DNA of 64,000 nt from Aldrovandia affinis (lineage: Eukaryota > Chordata > Actinopteri > Notacanthiformes > Halosauridae). Of this stretch, positions 22,137 to 32,377 are shown in pieces. The translations under genes and the position numbers were made by a program. The notes under the pieces are model-generated. The model was not told the origin of the DNA. It searched no databases and saw nothing but the letters and a program-made list of their open reading frames with translations. The stretch spans positions 1,736,001-1,800,000 of the forward strand of contig JAINUG010000055.1 of assembly GCA_029706075.1 (NCBI GenBank), read 5' to 3'. Within the stretch, counting starts at the first letter, position 1, and each line of letters opens with the position of its first letter.

Positions 22137-22370
22137 TGGTTTGGCTCAGTCGGTAAAGGCGTTCACCACAAGCGCAAGCCCCGGGTTTGAACCTCAGCCT
22201 TGGTTACACATGAACAACAGGGTGCAGATTAGTCGGTGGCTCACAGACGAGCGCATCGGACGAGTGGGTGCAGGTGCAGGGGGAAGGGGAGTTGGGTTCG
22301 CACCGTGGGATACCTCAAAAGGCACAACCGAATATTACAGAAAGAAAGAAAAGAAAGAAAAAAAGTTTAG
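22137..22370 (+). repeat. tRNA-derived SINE with A-rich tail
   Basis: The head is tRNA-like, with A box TGGCTCAGTCGG (22142-22153) and B box GGGTTTGAACCTC (about 22184-22196). A body of about 120 bp follows, then a (GAAA)n-rich tail (22338-22370). The 113-codon open frame across it is incidental. Confidence 0.78.
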
Positions 22371-22658
22371 AAAGAGAGGGTAAGAAAGAGACGAAAGCAT
22401 ATACATTAAGAAAGAACCCTCTGGTGGTGTATCCAGGTAAAGCACTAGTTGTTAGGAGCCCCACAGGATGGTGCGTAATCAGCTGTAGCATAGGCATAAC
22501 GGGTGGGGAGGGGGCGTAAACAACATGTCACCCCCAATATTCAAAACATTCACATCTGTCCCCCGCAATAATTTGTAGATAGAAAACATTTCCTTTCATT
22601 ATGTCCCCTACAATATTTAATATGTAGTTATGCCCTTGAGCTGTAGCATCATCCAGAG

Positions 22659-22985
22659 CAGGGGTTCTTAACCTCAGTCCTGGGGGGCCCCCAGGTATGC
22701 TGGTTTTATGTTCCAATCAATCTCTTGATTAATTAATGTTGTTGACATGCATTTAGGTTCCATAATTTTGTGCTGAAACAGATTTGAACACATTAGTGTT
22801 TGCTTTGTATTTGGACATTTAATTTTCCACAAATGATTTCATTTCAATGGCCAGGTTTCCACACTTTTAGCATTTAGACTTCACTGATTTCAGCCATAGA
22901 TCTATCAATACATTAATTTAAGACGTCACCGGTTTCAAATGGAATCATTTGCCACAGCACATTCCAGAATGTTTTGAGACTGTTT
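22659..22985. repeat. hAT-like repeat, diverged relative at 53925-54125
   Basis: The left end CAGGGGTTCTTAACC is typical of hAT-type miniature elements. The later part shares several blocks with 53925-54125: CATTTAA(T/C)TTTTC, CCACAAATG, TTTCAG, CACTGATTTCA and GCAC(A/G)TTCCAGAA. No matching right terminus was found, so it is probably truncated. Confidence 0.6.
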
Positions 22986-23473
22986 CTAATGAACGCCTTT
23001 GTTTTCTCTCAACGTTGCGCATTGTTTCGCCACGACCTCACAGGCATGTTTGTTCCAGGTTGGTGGGCGTGTCGGGGCTGTATCCAGAAGCAGTGAATGA
23101 CGCATTTAAGAATCGGTGTCACACCGCCCATCGGCAATCACAGTAACAGTGCCTTGCAACCGTACGTTCAATACAGCATCGTTTCAGTTTAGAAAATAAT
23201 TTTCAAATGTTTTCTGCTGCTAACGAAAACCAGCATACAGAGGTACTCCGGGTCCGAAGCTGGGTCCAGGTCCAGAACAGGGTATTTCCTCATCTCATTG
23301 TCCCCTCTGCTCGGTTGGGCACCTGTGGTCTGCCTGCACCAGCTTTGCATAATGTGCAGTCCTCCAACACAATCGCAGCACAGGTTAGCTAGTGTGGCTG
23401 CACACATTTCATGGAACACACATGGGAGCACCTGGGTCATCCCAAATTGACAGAGGGTGTTGTAATCTCATCC

Positions 23474-23765
23474 CAGGGCCGGTGTGAGTGCAAGCTTTTG
23501 GTTCTAGCCCAGCATACATTACAGGCATTTAGCAGACTTACCAGACTTACACATTCCTTTACATAATATCCAGCTGGATTGGAACTGAAGCAACTCAGGT
23601 TAAGTAACTTGCCCAAGGGTACAACCAACCATTATACATTGTACTACACTACCACCTAGGTTCTAATCCAGCACTAAAACACCTTGATTCAATTAGTCGT
23701 GACCTTCAATCAAGAGCTTCAGGTGTTGTAGTGCTGGGATAGAACTAAATCCGTGGGTGCAGGTT
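23474..23765. mobile_element. MITE (CAGGGCCGG type) interrupted by a V-SINE
   Basis: Both halves resemble the element at 28694-28875: the left half has GGTTCTAGCCCAGCA, the right half GGTGTTGTAGTGCTGGG and a GTGGGTGCAGGTTAAG end. They are inverted relative to each other (CAGCACTA...TAGTGCTG), so the element is palindromic. The V-SINE at 23515-23658 splits it. Confidence 0.7.
23515..23658 (-). repeat. V-SINE-like SINE, copy 2, with ~15-bp target duplication
   Basis: On the minus strand it shows the V-SINE block ACCCTTGGGCAAGTTACTTAACC and a tail ending in a diverged TCTGCTAAATGCCTGTAATG. It is flanked by GGTTCTAGCCCAGCA (23500-23514) and GGTTCTAATCCAGCA (23659-23673), a 15-bp duplication with two changes, which dates it after its host MITE. 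Confidence 0.85.
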
Positions 23766-24274
23766 AAGATAGGACAACCCCGATTTTGTGGGACAGGCTG
23801 TGGGATCGGAGCATGCCTTCCAATATGGGGAATGAATAAAAATTACAGGTTCAAAAAAGAAAGAAAAGCAATAAAAAAAAGACAACCATTGAATCAGCAG
23901 ATGAAAGGGAGTTTGCGTCTGTAGCGTGTGCGAGAAGCGAAACACTGGAGCTGATCCAGGCTGGAGCAGCCATTACCAGCCACTAAACCTAATAGACTCA
24001 GCTCAGTAAGGGGCAGAGCGATGCTTCATCTCCTGAAGAGAACGCTCTTTCAGCTTCATCCAAACATCGATCTTCCTGGTGTGTGCCCACAGTGCGTGTT
24101 TGTGATAGGGCAGAAACACTGCCCATTCATGTGACAGGTCTGTGATGGGAGCAGCAGTCTTCAATAATGTGCCTATGCATGCATGTGTGTGTGTGTGTGT
24201 GAGTGGGACTGGCAGTTTGTGTAAACAGAACAGTAAGTGTGCTCAATGTGTGCTTCAGAGAAGAACAGAACGTG

Positions 24275-24541
24275 TTTCAGACTAAGACGTTCACTGGTTC
24301 CTCAGTAACAGCGTTCTGTATGCTTCAAAGAGCAAAAGACACTCATTTGTTCCTCAACAGCCATGTTCTGTGCATGTTTCAGACAGCAAAACACACTCAC
24401 TTGCACAACCATGCCCTTCACAAATTCCAGACCAAGATATTGAGTGAAAGACACTCACTTGTTCTCACACGTTTCAGACTAAGACACTTGTTTCTCAGTA
24501 GCCATTTTCTGCATGCGTTTCAGAGAGTGAAAGACACTCAC
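24275..24541. repeat. lima1: ~48-bp degenerate minisatellite abutting lima1 exon 1 donor
   Basis: Units begin with TTTCAGA-like strings at 24275, 24323, 24376, 24424, 24472 and 24518, spaced 46-53 bp. Consensus pieces are TTTCAGA, AAAGACACTCACTTG, TTCCTCAGTA and TTCTG(T/C)ATGC. The last unit contains ACTCAC at 24536-24541, the reverse complement of the exon 1 splice donor. Copies of ACTCACTTG (donor context CAAGTGAGT on the minus strand) recur in the units near 24395 and 24453. Confidence 0.85.
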
Positions 24542-24690
24542 TTGGAGAAGCGCTCGGCGATGGCGTTGCTCTTCCCGCGGGTGCTGACCAGCGACAGCTC
24601 CTTGGCCGTGATACGCAGAGACTGGGTGGCCCACTGTCTCCGGCTGAAAGGACTGGCTTCCATGGTTCCTTCCCGCTGCACTCTTATAAC
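24542..24690 (-). CDS. lima1: lima1 (EPLIN) exon 1 of the coding region, with start codon
   Basis: Start codon at 24663..24661 in a good context (aaggaaccATGG). The coding part, 122 nt, reads MEASPFSRRQWATQSL then ITAKELSLV and ends NAIAERFS plus two bases of a split lysine codon. Mammalian LIMA1 begins MESSPFNRRQWTSLSL and continues TAKELSLV, so the identity is clear. The donor is gtgagtgtc. The 27 bp upstream of the ATG are 5' untranslated and start after the acceptor tgtgctgcag, so at least one non-coding exon lies upstream. This start gives the long (EPLIN-beta type) isoform. Confidence 0.97.
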
Positions 24691-26909
24691 CTGCAGCACA
24701 CAACAACACAAGGCATCCAGAGAGGGCCCATTTTACAGAGGTGTCGAAGAACGGCCCATTTCTATGCAAGAGAAATACCTGTGTTGCTTTTTGATTCGGG
24801 AGCATGAGCTCATGGCTGTTCGGGGGGAGAATAGACCAGAAAAACAAAAATAAAAGTAGAGTAGTCTTTAATATGGTGTTAAGAAATGTCTTCTCCACTT
24901 TGTCACATTCCACATCATTCCGGTGTCACATCTAGGCTCCTCCCACCTCTGTAGGGCCCCAACACAGTAGGATATGGTACAATTTGTGATATCATCAGCC
25001 ACTTAGCCAATCTCTGTCCAAATGACCCCTTTGCACAAACATTTCTTTACACCTGACTGGACCACATTATTAAAATAAAAAACATGTTCTACATAAACTA
25101 CAGTGGAGGTAGTGGTACTATTAAGCATCATCATTTATCATACTTTATAATGTAATTTTTTACTTCTCAACAAACACGGACTGTATTTTGTACTTTTACT
25201 GTGTACTACTATTCCCTATAAGTATCATTGGGTAAGATTAAGGTGCTTTAAAAGGCAGTAGAGTGGAGGGATAAACAGATAGATCAACAAACAGGGCAAT
25301 AAACTGTATTTAAGTGTAGTTATTTATCATTAAAACATCTTAAGAGTGTCCTATATCTAGAGAGCGCCTATAGATATTGAACAATCACAAACAGACAGGA
25401 ACTAATGAAGGTACACCTTGTGCTTTAGGTCTGAGTAAAAACTTGAAATGAGATATACACGTGTATGTGCAAGCTTTAAAAATGGGCTGGGGGCTACATA
25501 TTGGATGTCATGTTGTTTTGGCAGAGAATCAGAGAGTATCACATTTGCCATTGATGAGATTGATGGTGTCCCGGAGCATAATGCTGCCAGCTCAGGGACA
25601 CTGTACGGGACAAAATGCTATAGAGAAACAGGGAGAGCAGGAGAGAAAGAGAGAAAAACAAAGGAAAAGAGACAGGGATAGATGGAGATAGACTGAGGGA
25701 GAACGACAGATGTAGAAAGAGAAATTGAGAGACCGAAAGAAGCCTAGCAAGGCAACAAGTCTAGCTGGTCTAGCTCTCCCTGGTGACAAGTCAGCAAGCG
25801 CTGTTGTACGCCAGGAATGCGTCTCCTCCGTGTGTAGTCTCAGTCAGATTGTGCATCGTGAACAGGCCCTGCTCGCCACAGATAAGGCTTGTCCCTGTGA
25901 CGCATGGCCACAGCCTCTCCTGGCGATGTCAGATATTCACCCGCTTCCCGTTAAGAGCCGATATGAGCTGTCTGGAGCTGGAGACAAGCACAAACATGCG
26001 CTTCTACCTGCGTTGTAATTTATGGATTATCTCATGTGGTGGAGACTGAGAAGGGAGTCTATTCTGAGTTACAGTACTTTTTTTTTTGGGGGGGGGGTGG
26101 GTGGGGGTGCTGTAATCGCTGCCCTGTGCCAACATGACGGCAGTGCTTTTCTCCTCCTAGTTTGCACAATGGAGAGACCTTTAGACCGTACACAGAAGGT
26201 AGGCCAACAACAACCGCAATAAGCGAAGAAAAAAGGTAATTTGTTTTAGGAGGTGGTTGCTTCCTGGTGACTAGAGAAAGGCTGATATCAGTGTTTGCTG
26301 GGCTGTGGTGGGAGCCGCCTTTTTACACGATTAATTTGTAAAAAAACAATTCATCACAAGTAACCTGTCGCGGGCTGCCAACTGGCCCGGAATTCCAAAT
26401 GGGGAAAACACGCCAGTAGCGGATCACAAGATCGCAAGTCACAGTAGCGGATTCTTTATTGAAAGGTTTAAAATCACATAGTGGTACATTAAAATCGGTA
26501 GCATGTAAAATGGCTGGATCTCGCAGGAGGTAACCAGCCCCACTTTACCCCTCCCAGGCATTACCAGACCATTACTACACCCGAGACCTTTATACTTGGC
26601 CCCAGCCAATGACAAACTGACACCGTGTCTCATTTCTATTCACACAGTTTCAGGTAGGAGGACACAGGTTAACAGAATAATGGAGGATTGTCAATTACTA
26701 ATGTAAAGGCATGACTAATAGCTAACCATTGCAAATCGCATTGAGAATGACTGAAGTTTGGGTACACCCTTTGAAATGTGCCTCCCACACCTTAAATATA
26801 AATGATTCAGCATAATATCACATCATATTAAATCAGAACCACAATACATCCCATGTTACATACTACCTTGACTTACCCATCACTCCCCTTATATTAATGC
26901 ACCCACATA
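24691..26909. other. lima1: Putative long 5' intron of lima1, first part
   Basis: No exon was recognised. There is a purine-rich (GA/GAAA) stretch at 25620-25745 and a T10-G10 run with GGGTGGGTGGGGG at 26078-26108. Position 24183-24201, just downstream of exon 1, carries a (TG)n run. Confidence 0.5.
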
Positions 26910-27836
26910 CAGTGGCTTTGGAAAGTATTCAGGCCCCTTCACTTTTTCCACACTTGTGTTATAGATTACATTTTAAATTGATTAAATCTTTTTTTTTTTT
27001 TGGCCATCAATCTACAAACAATACCACATAATGACAAAGCGAAAACACGTTTTTAGAAATAGTTGCAAATGTATTAAAAATAAAAAACGGAAATATGTCA
27101 TTTACATACGTATTCAGGCCCTTTGCTATGACACTACAAATTGAGCTCAGGTGCATCCTGTTTCCTTTAATCATCCTTGAGATGTTTCTAGAACTTGATT
27201 GTAGTCCACCTGTGGTAAATGGTAGTGGCTAGACAGAAGCCACTCCTGAGTAAAAGGCATATGACAGCCCAACTGGAGTTTGCCAAATGGCACTTAAAGG
27301 ACTCAGAGCATGAGGAAAAAGATTCTCTGGTCTGATGAGACAAAAATGTAACTTTTAGGCCTGAATGCCAAGCGCTACCATAAAGGCCTGATTGATGGAG
27401 TGCTGCAGAGATGGTTGTCCTTCTGCCTGGTTCTCCCATCACTGCAGAGGAACTCTGAAGCTCTCTTAGAGTGGCCATTGGGTTCTTGGTCACCTCCCTG
27501 ACCAAGGCCCTTCTTGCCTGGTTACTGAATTTGGCCGGACGGCCAGCTCTAAGAAGAGTCATGGTGGTTCCAAACTTCTTCCATTTCACTGTGCTCCTGG
27601 GAACTTTCAATGCTTTAGTAATGTTTTTATACTCTTCCCCAGATCTGTGCCATCTCCAAGGTCTATGGAGAGTTCCTTGGACTCCATGGCTTGGTTTTTG
27701 CTCTGACATGCACTGTGAACTGTGGGACCTTATATAGACAAGTGTGTGCCTTTCTAAATCATGTCAAATCAATTGAATTTGCCACAGGTGGCCACCACAG
27801 TTCTAGAGACGTCTCAAGGACGATCAAAGGAAACAA

Positions 27837-27987
27837 AAATATACGCCATTTAGCAGACGCTTTTATCCAAAGCGACTTACAGTAGTGAATGCATACATTT
27901 TCAGTATATGTGGCCCCAGTGGGGATTGAACCCACAACCTAAGCGTTGCCAACGCTGTGCTCTACCAACTGAGCCACAGAGAACCAC
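27837..27987 (-). repeat. HpaI-like tRNA SINE inside the Tc1 terminal repeat
   Basis: On the minus strand it reads TGGCTCAGTTGGTAGAGCAC (A box region), then B box GGTTCAATCCCC, and ends with the L2-like tail GTAAGTCGCTTTGGATAAAA. The 7-bp repeat GAAACAA flanks it (27830-27836 and 27988-27994). Head and tail match the salmonid HpaI style of SINE, judged from knowledge of that family. Confidence 0.9.
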
Positions 27988-28027
27988 GAAACAAGATACA
28001 TCGGAGCTCAATTTTGAGTGTCATAGC

Positions 28028-28073
28028 CAGGGGTCGCAAATGTGTACTGGCATACCACTTATGTGCACCCCTG
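28028..28073. mobile_element. 46-bp hAT-like miniature element with perfect 8-bp duplication
   Basis: It begins CAGGGGTCGCA and ends TGTGCACCCCTG, near reverse complements. It is flanked by perfect 8-bp copies of GTCATAGC (28020-28027 and 28074-28081), the duplication length of hAT transposons. Removing the element and one copy restores the Tc1 terminal sequence GTCATAGCAAAGGG seen at the other end of the host element (27120-27133, reverse complement). Confidence 0.88.
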
Positions 28074-28164
28074 GTCATAGCAAAGGGCCTGAATACTTAT
28101 GTAAATCTATAACACAACAAAGGGTGGAAAAGTGAAGGGGTCTGAATACTTTCCAAATCCACAG

Positions 28165-28693
28165 TATCTCACCAATAATCATGAGTACTCACAATAAACC
28201 TAAATAAAATTGACAAACCAATACAAAATAGCTAAAACTTCAAGATCTCCACACTGGGCCTAACCTTGACTCCCAGAGGCAACCTTCCCCAGGCCCCAGT
28301 TTATACACTGAAGTCTCTGAGCCAGGGGGTCTCTACCATCACATAACCTTATGGGCTTGTATGCTCAATTAGATAAACAGGCAAAGTATTGCAATGCACC
28401 CCAAGCCAAATAAGGTTAAACAAACACATTGTCAGGAAAGCTCTGGAGCCATACAGAAAGGAAATGACCAGAGGCAATTAGACAACTAGGTACACAGAGC
28501 ACAACCTCAACATGACCGCAGATATATATATTTTCATATAATAGGGGAGAAGCTTTTGAAACCAAGGCATCCTTCATCTCAAACTTTGGTTGACTTTGTT
28601 TTTCTCCATGTTTAAACCCCATGTGACTCTCTACCAGGAATACAAGATATGCATGCCATGCACACAGCAAGGTGAAAAAAGGATCCCTTAGAT
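28165..28693. other. Intronic stretch with a fragment of the 29487 hAT family
   Basis: Positions 28343-28414 match 29612-29682 (TGGGCTTGTATGCTCAAT, AAACAGGCAAAG, ATTGCAATGCA), so a fragment of that MITE family sits here. Nothing else was recognised. Confidence 0.6.
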
Positions 28694-28875
28694 CAGGGGT
28701 CCACAATCTTCTCCAAGAAGGGCCGGTTTGGGTGCAGGTTTTTGTTGTAGCCCAGCACTACAATACCTGATTCAACTAAACAAGGTCGCGATTGGAGACC
28801 ATCATTTGTTGATTCATTTAATCAGGTGTTGTAGTGTACCTGGGCTAGAACAAAAGCCTGTACCCACACTGACCC
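28694..28875. mobile_element. Palindromic MITE (CAGGGG type)
   Basis: The left end is CAGGGGTCCACAATC. Inside, GTAGCCCAGCACTACA and TGTAGTGTACCTGGGC, and TTTTTGTTGTAGC and CTAGAACAAAAGCC, are inverted relatives. It is the same family as 23474-23765. The right end and target duplication are not clear. Confidence 0.7.
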
Positions 28876-29486
28876 AAAATAAGTTCCTGATTCATACAGC
28901 ACTTGGCTTTGCCATTCCAAGTCAGCCGTGGTCATTCCCAGACTGCCACGAACTACGTATCAGCTTACAGGAAACAGGAGTGCTGTGAACACCCAACGGC
29001 CTCCTTCCATATTTACACGGGCCGTGCTCACAAAACACACACCTGCTCCACAGCTGACTCATTCACACCGCGCTGCTGGGAGCGGGAGGTCTTTTATAGC
29101 TGTAGGCCTTGAAGTGCCTCAGTGGTTAGGTCGATTCCAAACCCTGTAGACAGGTTAAACAGGCATCTCTGCAGTCATCCTGTGTTCCGCTCAAAAGATT
29201 ATAATGATTCACCATCAAAAACAATGTGAATTGTATTACTAGGGGTGAGGAATCAGGAGTTTCCTTTTCCCTGTAGGGCACAGATGCTCTAACCTTTTAT
29301 TAAAAAGGACAGACAGTCTGAAGTGTAAGCAAGTTTAAAACAAATTGCAAGACAAAGCCTTTCGAGTTAAGAGTGGAAAGGTATTTTATTCAGGATAATA
29401 AATGTTCCGAATTCTACTCTGTTCTGCCACCTCAACTATTATGTCCCACACATTTGCCCTGGTTTCATCAGCCCAGGTCCAGAGGT

Positions 29487-29788
29487 CAGGGGTGTCAAAC
29501 TCATTCCATCAAGTGTATTTTGTTGCAACCAATGCATTACACCAGGTGATTTTACATGACATTCATTTGTAAAAAATAAAAAGACTATTTATCATTGATG
29601 TACAAGTAACCTAATGGGCTTGTACGCTCAATCTGATAAACAGGCAAAGCATTGCAATGCAACACAAGCCAACTAAGGTTCCCCTCTTCAACAAAGAAAG
29701 GGATCAAATTGAAATCACCTGGTAATCATCGGTTACAACAAAAATCTGCATACACTCAGCCATCGATGGAATGAGTTTGACACTCCTG
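29487..29788. mobile_element. hAT-like MITE, 302 bp, long terminal inverted repeats
   Basis: The left end CAGGGGTGTCAAACTCATTC and the right end GAATGAGTTTGACACTCCTG are reverse complements over more than 20 bp with one mismatch. The flanks AGGT and ACCT extend the symmetry, so an 8-bp duplication cannot be recognised. A partial relative lies at 28343-28414. Confidence 0.85.
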
Positions 29789-29927
29789 ACCTAGACCTTG
29801 AAGAGGCAGAAATGAAATAGCTCTCCTGCTGCCTAGTGGACGGAGCCATTCTAAGTGCACCACCAACAAGCAGCTTCCACTCATGACACCACCTGCCCTT
29901 AGCAAGAATGGCTCAAGCTGCTGTAGT

Positions 29928-30092
29928 GGCAGTGTAGTATAGTGGTTAGGGAAGTGGGCTTGTAACTCAGGAAGTTGCACGTTTGATTCCCAGGTGGGGC
30001 ACTATGGTTGTACCCTTGAGCAAGGCACTTGACCCAAATTGCCTCAGCAATATATTCAGTTGTATAAATGGATTGTATGCAAATGTAAAGGA
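29928..30092 (+). repeat. V-SINE-like SINE, copy 3
   Basis: Head GGCAGTGTAGTATAGTGGTTAG, B-box-like GTTTGATTCCC, central block ACCCTTGAGCAAGGCACTTGACC and the GTATAAATGGATTGTATG segment. The L2-like tail is missing, so it is 3' truncated. Confidence 0.85.
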
Positions 30093-30246
30093 TAAGGAAT
30101 ATAAGAGTATAAGAAAATCTGTTGTAGTGAGAGTCCCACCCCTACAGGCGCCACCTCTACAGCATGGATATCCTGTCCTCTGGTGTAGCAGAGTCCAGAT
30201 GGTCAGGCAGGAGGTCATCTGCTTTGTCTCTACCCAGTTACTGTTA

Positions 30247-30447
30247 GGGTATGTATAGTATAATGGTTAGGAAACTTGGCTTGTAACACAAATGTTGCAG
30301 GTTCTTATATAACTGCCATTGTACCCTTGAGCAAGGTACTTAACCTGAATTGCTTCACTGATAAATTGATTGTAAAGAGATTTGAACTGTGCAAGTCGCT
30401 CTGGAAAAGAGCGTCTGCTAAATGCATGTAATGTAACGTAATGTAAT
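30247..30447 (+). repeat. V-SINE-like SINE, copy 4
   Basis: Head TATAGTATAATGGTTAGG, central block ACCCTTGAGCAAGGTACTTAACC, and a complete tail AAGTCGCTCTGGAAAAGAGCG followed by ATGTAACGTAATGTAATG. The B-box region is poorly preserved. Confidence 0.85.
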
Positions 30448-30756
30448 GCCATTTCAGTTCATGTAGCGGTGTCACAGAAACCTACATTTTGGTTTAAAAT
30501 TGAGCATTTCTTAGAACAGGCTATCAGAATGAGCAGAACAGAGTGAGCAGAACACCCTGTAGCACACCAGCAAGAACAGCACATCCTTTAAGGTGCTGTA
30601 GGTTTTCTCTCCAGCATTCAATTTCAACAATCCCACGTATACACCTACATACAAAATTGTGTTAAAATAGTGTTTCTCACAGAAAAAAAACAATGGATGA
30701 TTAGGAAGCTATTTCCCTCCAAGGCAAGTACACGTGGCTACAAACCTTTAAGGCAA
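30448..30756. other. Unique flank left of the BEL/Pao element
   Basis: Nothing recognised. Confidence 0.5.
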
Positions 30757-31419
30757 TGTAAAAAAAGGCCAGCTTCAGAAAGCTTGACAGAACCCCCTAC
30801 TGGGCATTTTAGTCAGGCAACTCTAGCTTCCCTTTGGTGAAGGACCCAAACAATTAGTCAGGTGATCTACGGAGCCAATTCGCTTTTAGCTTATAGTGCG
30901 TGTGCCTCTATCCTGACGGACACCTACTTTTAGGCTATTGAACTCCCTCCTGTGGACTATACTACCATACAGCGTTATTTGTGCGTGCAGCTAATTGTAA
31001 GTGCCTCTATAGTTGTTTCTTGCCTGTCTGTAAGTTGTCTTTCATGTTAGTTGTTTGTATGCTAGCGCCGGTATTAGCATTAGCATCTGCTAGCTAATCA
31101 GCATATTCTCATGTAATTTGTAACTGCTGTATCCTTCTAATGGTGTATTTTGTGATTGGCTACTATTGTTACTTTATGTAGATGCATCTACTCTGTTGTA
31201 CTGTATATTAGAGCACACACCTAGCTTTTCTAGGTGCATAAGTATTGTGGTGTCCCTTGGGGTTGGGCAACACTCATGGACCTTTGCAGAGGGCTTAGGC
31301 AGTTAAATAACCCAGAGGAGGCAGTAATACAAACAAAACTACACTTTATTAAATGCAGCTTGACAAACACAAAAAAGGGTGGGGTCTTCAGGGGATTTCA
31401 AAACACAAAGTCCATAATC

Positions 31420-31776
31420 GGGCGGCACGGTGGTGCAGTGGATAGCACTGTCGCCTCACAGCAAGAAGGTCTCGGGTTCGAATCCAGGCCGGGGGCCTTT
31501 CTGTGTGGAGTTTGCATGTTCTCCCCGTGTCCGCGTGGGTTTCCTCTGGGTACTCCGGTTTCCTCCCACAGTCCAAAGACATGCACGTTAGTCTAATTGG
31601 AGAGTCTAAATTGCCCGTAGGTATGAGTGTGTGAGTGAATGGTGTGTGTGTGCCCTGCGATGGATTGGCGACCTGTCCAGGGTTTATTCCTGCCTCTCGC
31701 CCCTATGCATGCTGGGATAGGCTCCAGCCCCTCCGCGACCCTGACCAGGAATAAGCGGCTTAGACAATTAGATGAG
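31420..31776 (+). repeat. tRNA-derived SINE (GGCGGCACGG type), copy 1
   Basis: It begins GGGCGGCACGGTGGTGCAG, with B box GGTTCGAATCC (about 31475-31485) and the conserved body TTTGCATGTTCTCCCC and AGTCCAAAGACATGCA, and ends in GATGAG-type repeats. A perfect 12-bp duplication AAGTCCATAATC flanks it (31408-31419, 31777-31788). The short GATGA tail suggests mobilisation by an RTE-type LINE, which is an inference. Confidence 0.92.
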
Positions 31777-31891
31777 AAGTCCATAATCCTTACTCGTCGT
31801 CGATGTCCAAAATCCAATCCAGTTCCTCACACAGTCCAAAAGTCGGTACACAAACGGGGTCCTCAAACAATCCAATTCCAAACACAGGCGG

Positions 31892-31971
31892 CAATCCAAA
31901 AGCGGCAATCCAAAAGCGACAATCCAAAAGCGACAATCCAAAAGCGACAATCCAAAAGCGACAATCCAAAC
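31892..31971. repeat. 14-bp tandem repeat, about 5.7 copies
   Basis: CAATCCAAAAGCGA or CAATCCAAAAGCGG repeats at 31892, 31906, 31920, 31934, 31948 and partly 31962. It lies inside the solo LTR. Confidence 0.95.
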
Positions 31972-32377
31972 CACTCTCCCAAAAACACCAACCTCTAAAT
32001 GGCCTTCAGCTGTCCATAGTCCCAATTGCTTGACTTCGTTCAGGTGCGGGTCTGCGGGCTCCTGGGAAATGTAGCCTTTCCCCCCTCCAGCAGCTCCCAA
32101 GAATGAAAGAGGCAGGCGGCCATTTCCTCGTCCTGCCCTTGGGATGCCACAGTATGTTAGCATTCTAGCCCATTGCAACAGTGAAGTGGCATTTGTCCCT
32201 CTGCTGTTGTGTTAGACTGTATTGTTCATACTTACCATGTATAGCATGCATGTAAATCAATTTGTATTATAGCAATGCTATATTCCCCCACCCTTTTCTC
32301 TAGAACGACATATACTACTGGATACTCAGTTCTAGAGTGCTGTAAAAGTGTGATGTGTGTGTATGGACTTCTCTATT

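Larger units (their letters stand above)
26910..28164 (-). mobile_element. Tc1-type DNA transposon, decayed, with two nested insertions
   Basis: The ends are inverted: left CAGTGGCTTTGGAAAGTATTC, right GAATACTTTCCAAATCCACAG, with TA on both sides (26908-26909 and 28165-28166). Minus-strand transposase pieces are readable between 27709 and about 27400 (helix-turn-helix style YKNITKALKVPRSTV, then GRPAKFSNQARRALVREV), but the catalytic region is largely gone, so the element is internally deleted. The right terminal repeat is interrupted by a SINE (27837-27987) and a 46-bp element (28028-28073). Confidence 0.9.
31246..32151 (-). mobile_element. Solo LTR (Ty3/Gypsy-like) with 4-bp target duplication
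   Basis: The insert starts TGTGGTGTCCC and ends GGGATGCCACA, with the short inverted TG..CA ends of an LTR. It is flanked by GTAT on both sides (31242-31245 and 32152-32155). The 3' LTR of the BEL element has one uninterrupted GTAT here. On the minus strand an AATAAA signal (31350..31345) lies about 100 bp from the end, as in an LTR. A 14-bp tandem repeat (31892-31971) and a SINE (31420-31776) lie inside. A TIR transposon with a 4-bp duplication is the alternative. Confidence 0.65.

Noticed and set aside
22137-22210. tRNA gene
   Set aside because: A and B boxes are present but a body and GAAA tail follow, so it is the head of a SINE; the same holds for the other tRNA-like sequences here.
31892-31971. 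CRISPR-like array
   Set aside because: Units are contiguous 14-bp tandem repeats without spacers, inside an LTR of a vertebrate genome.
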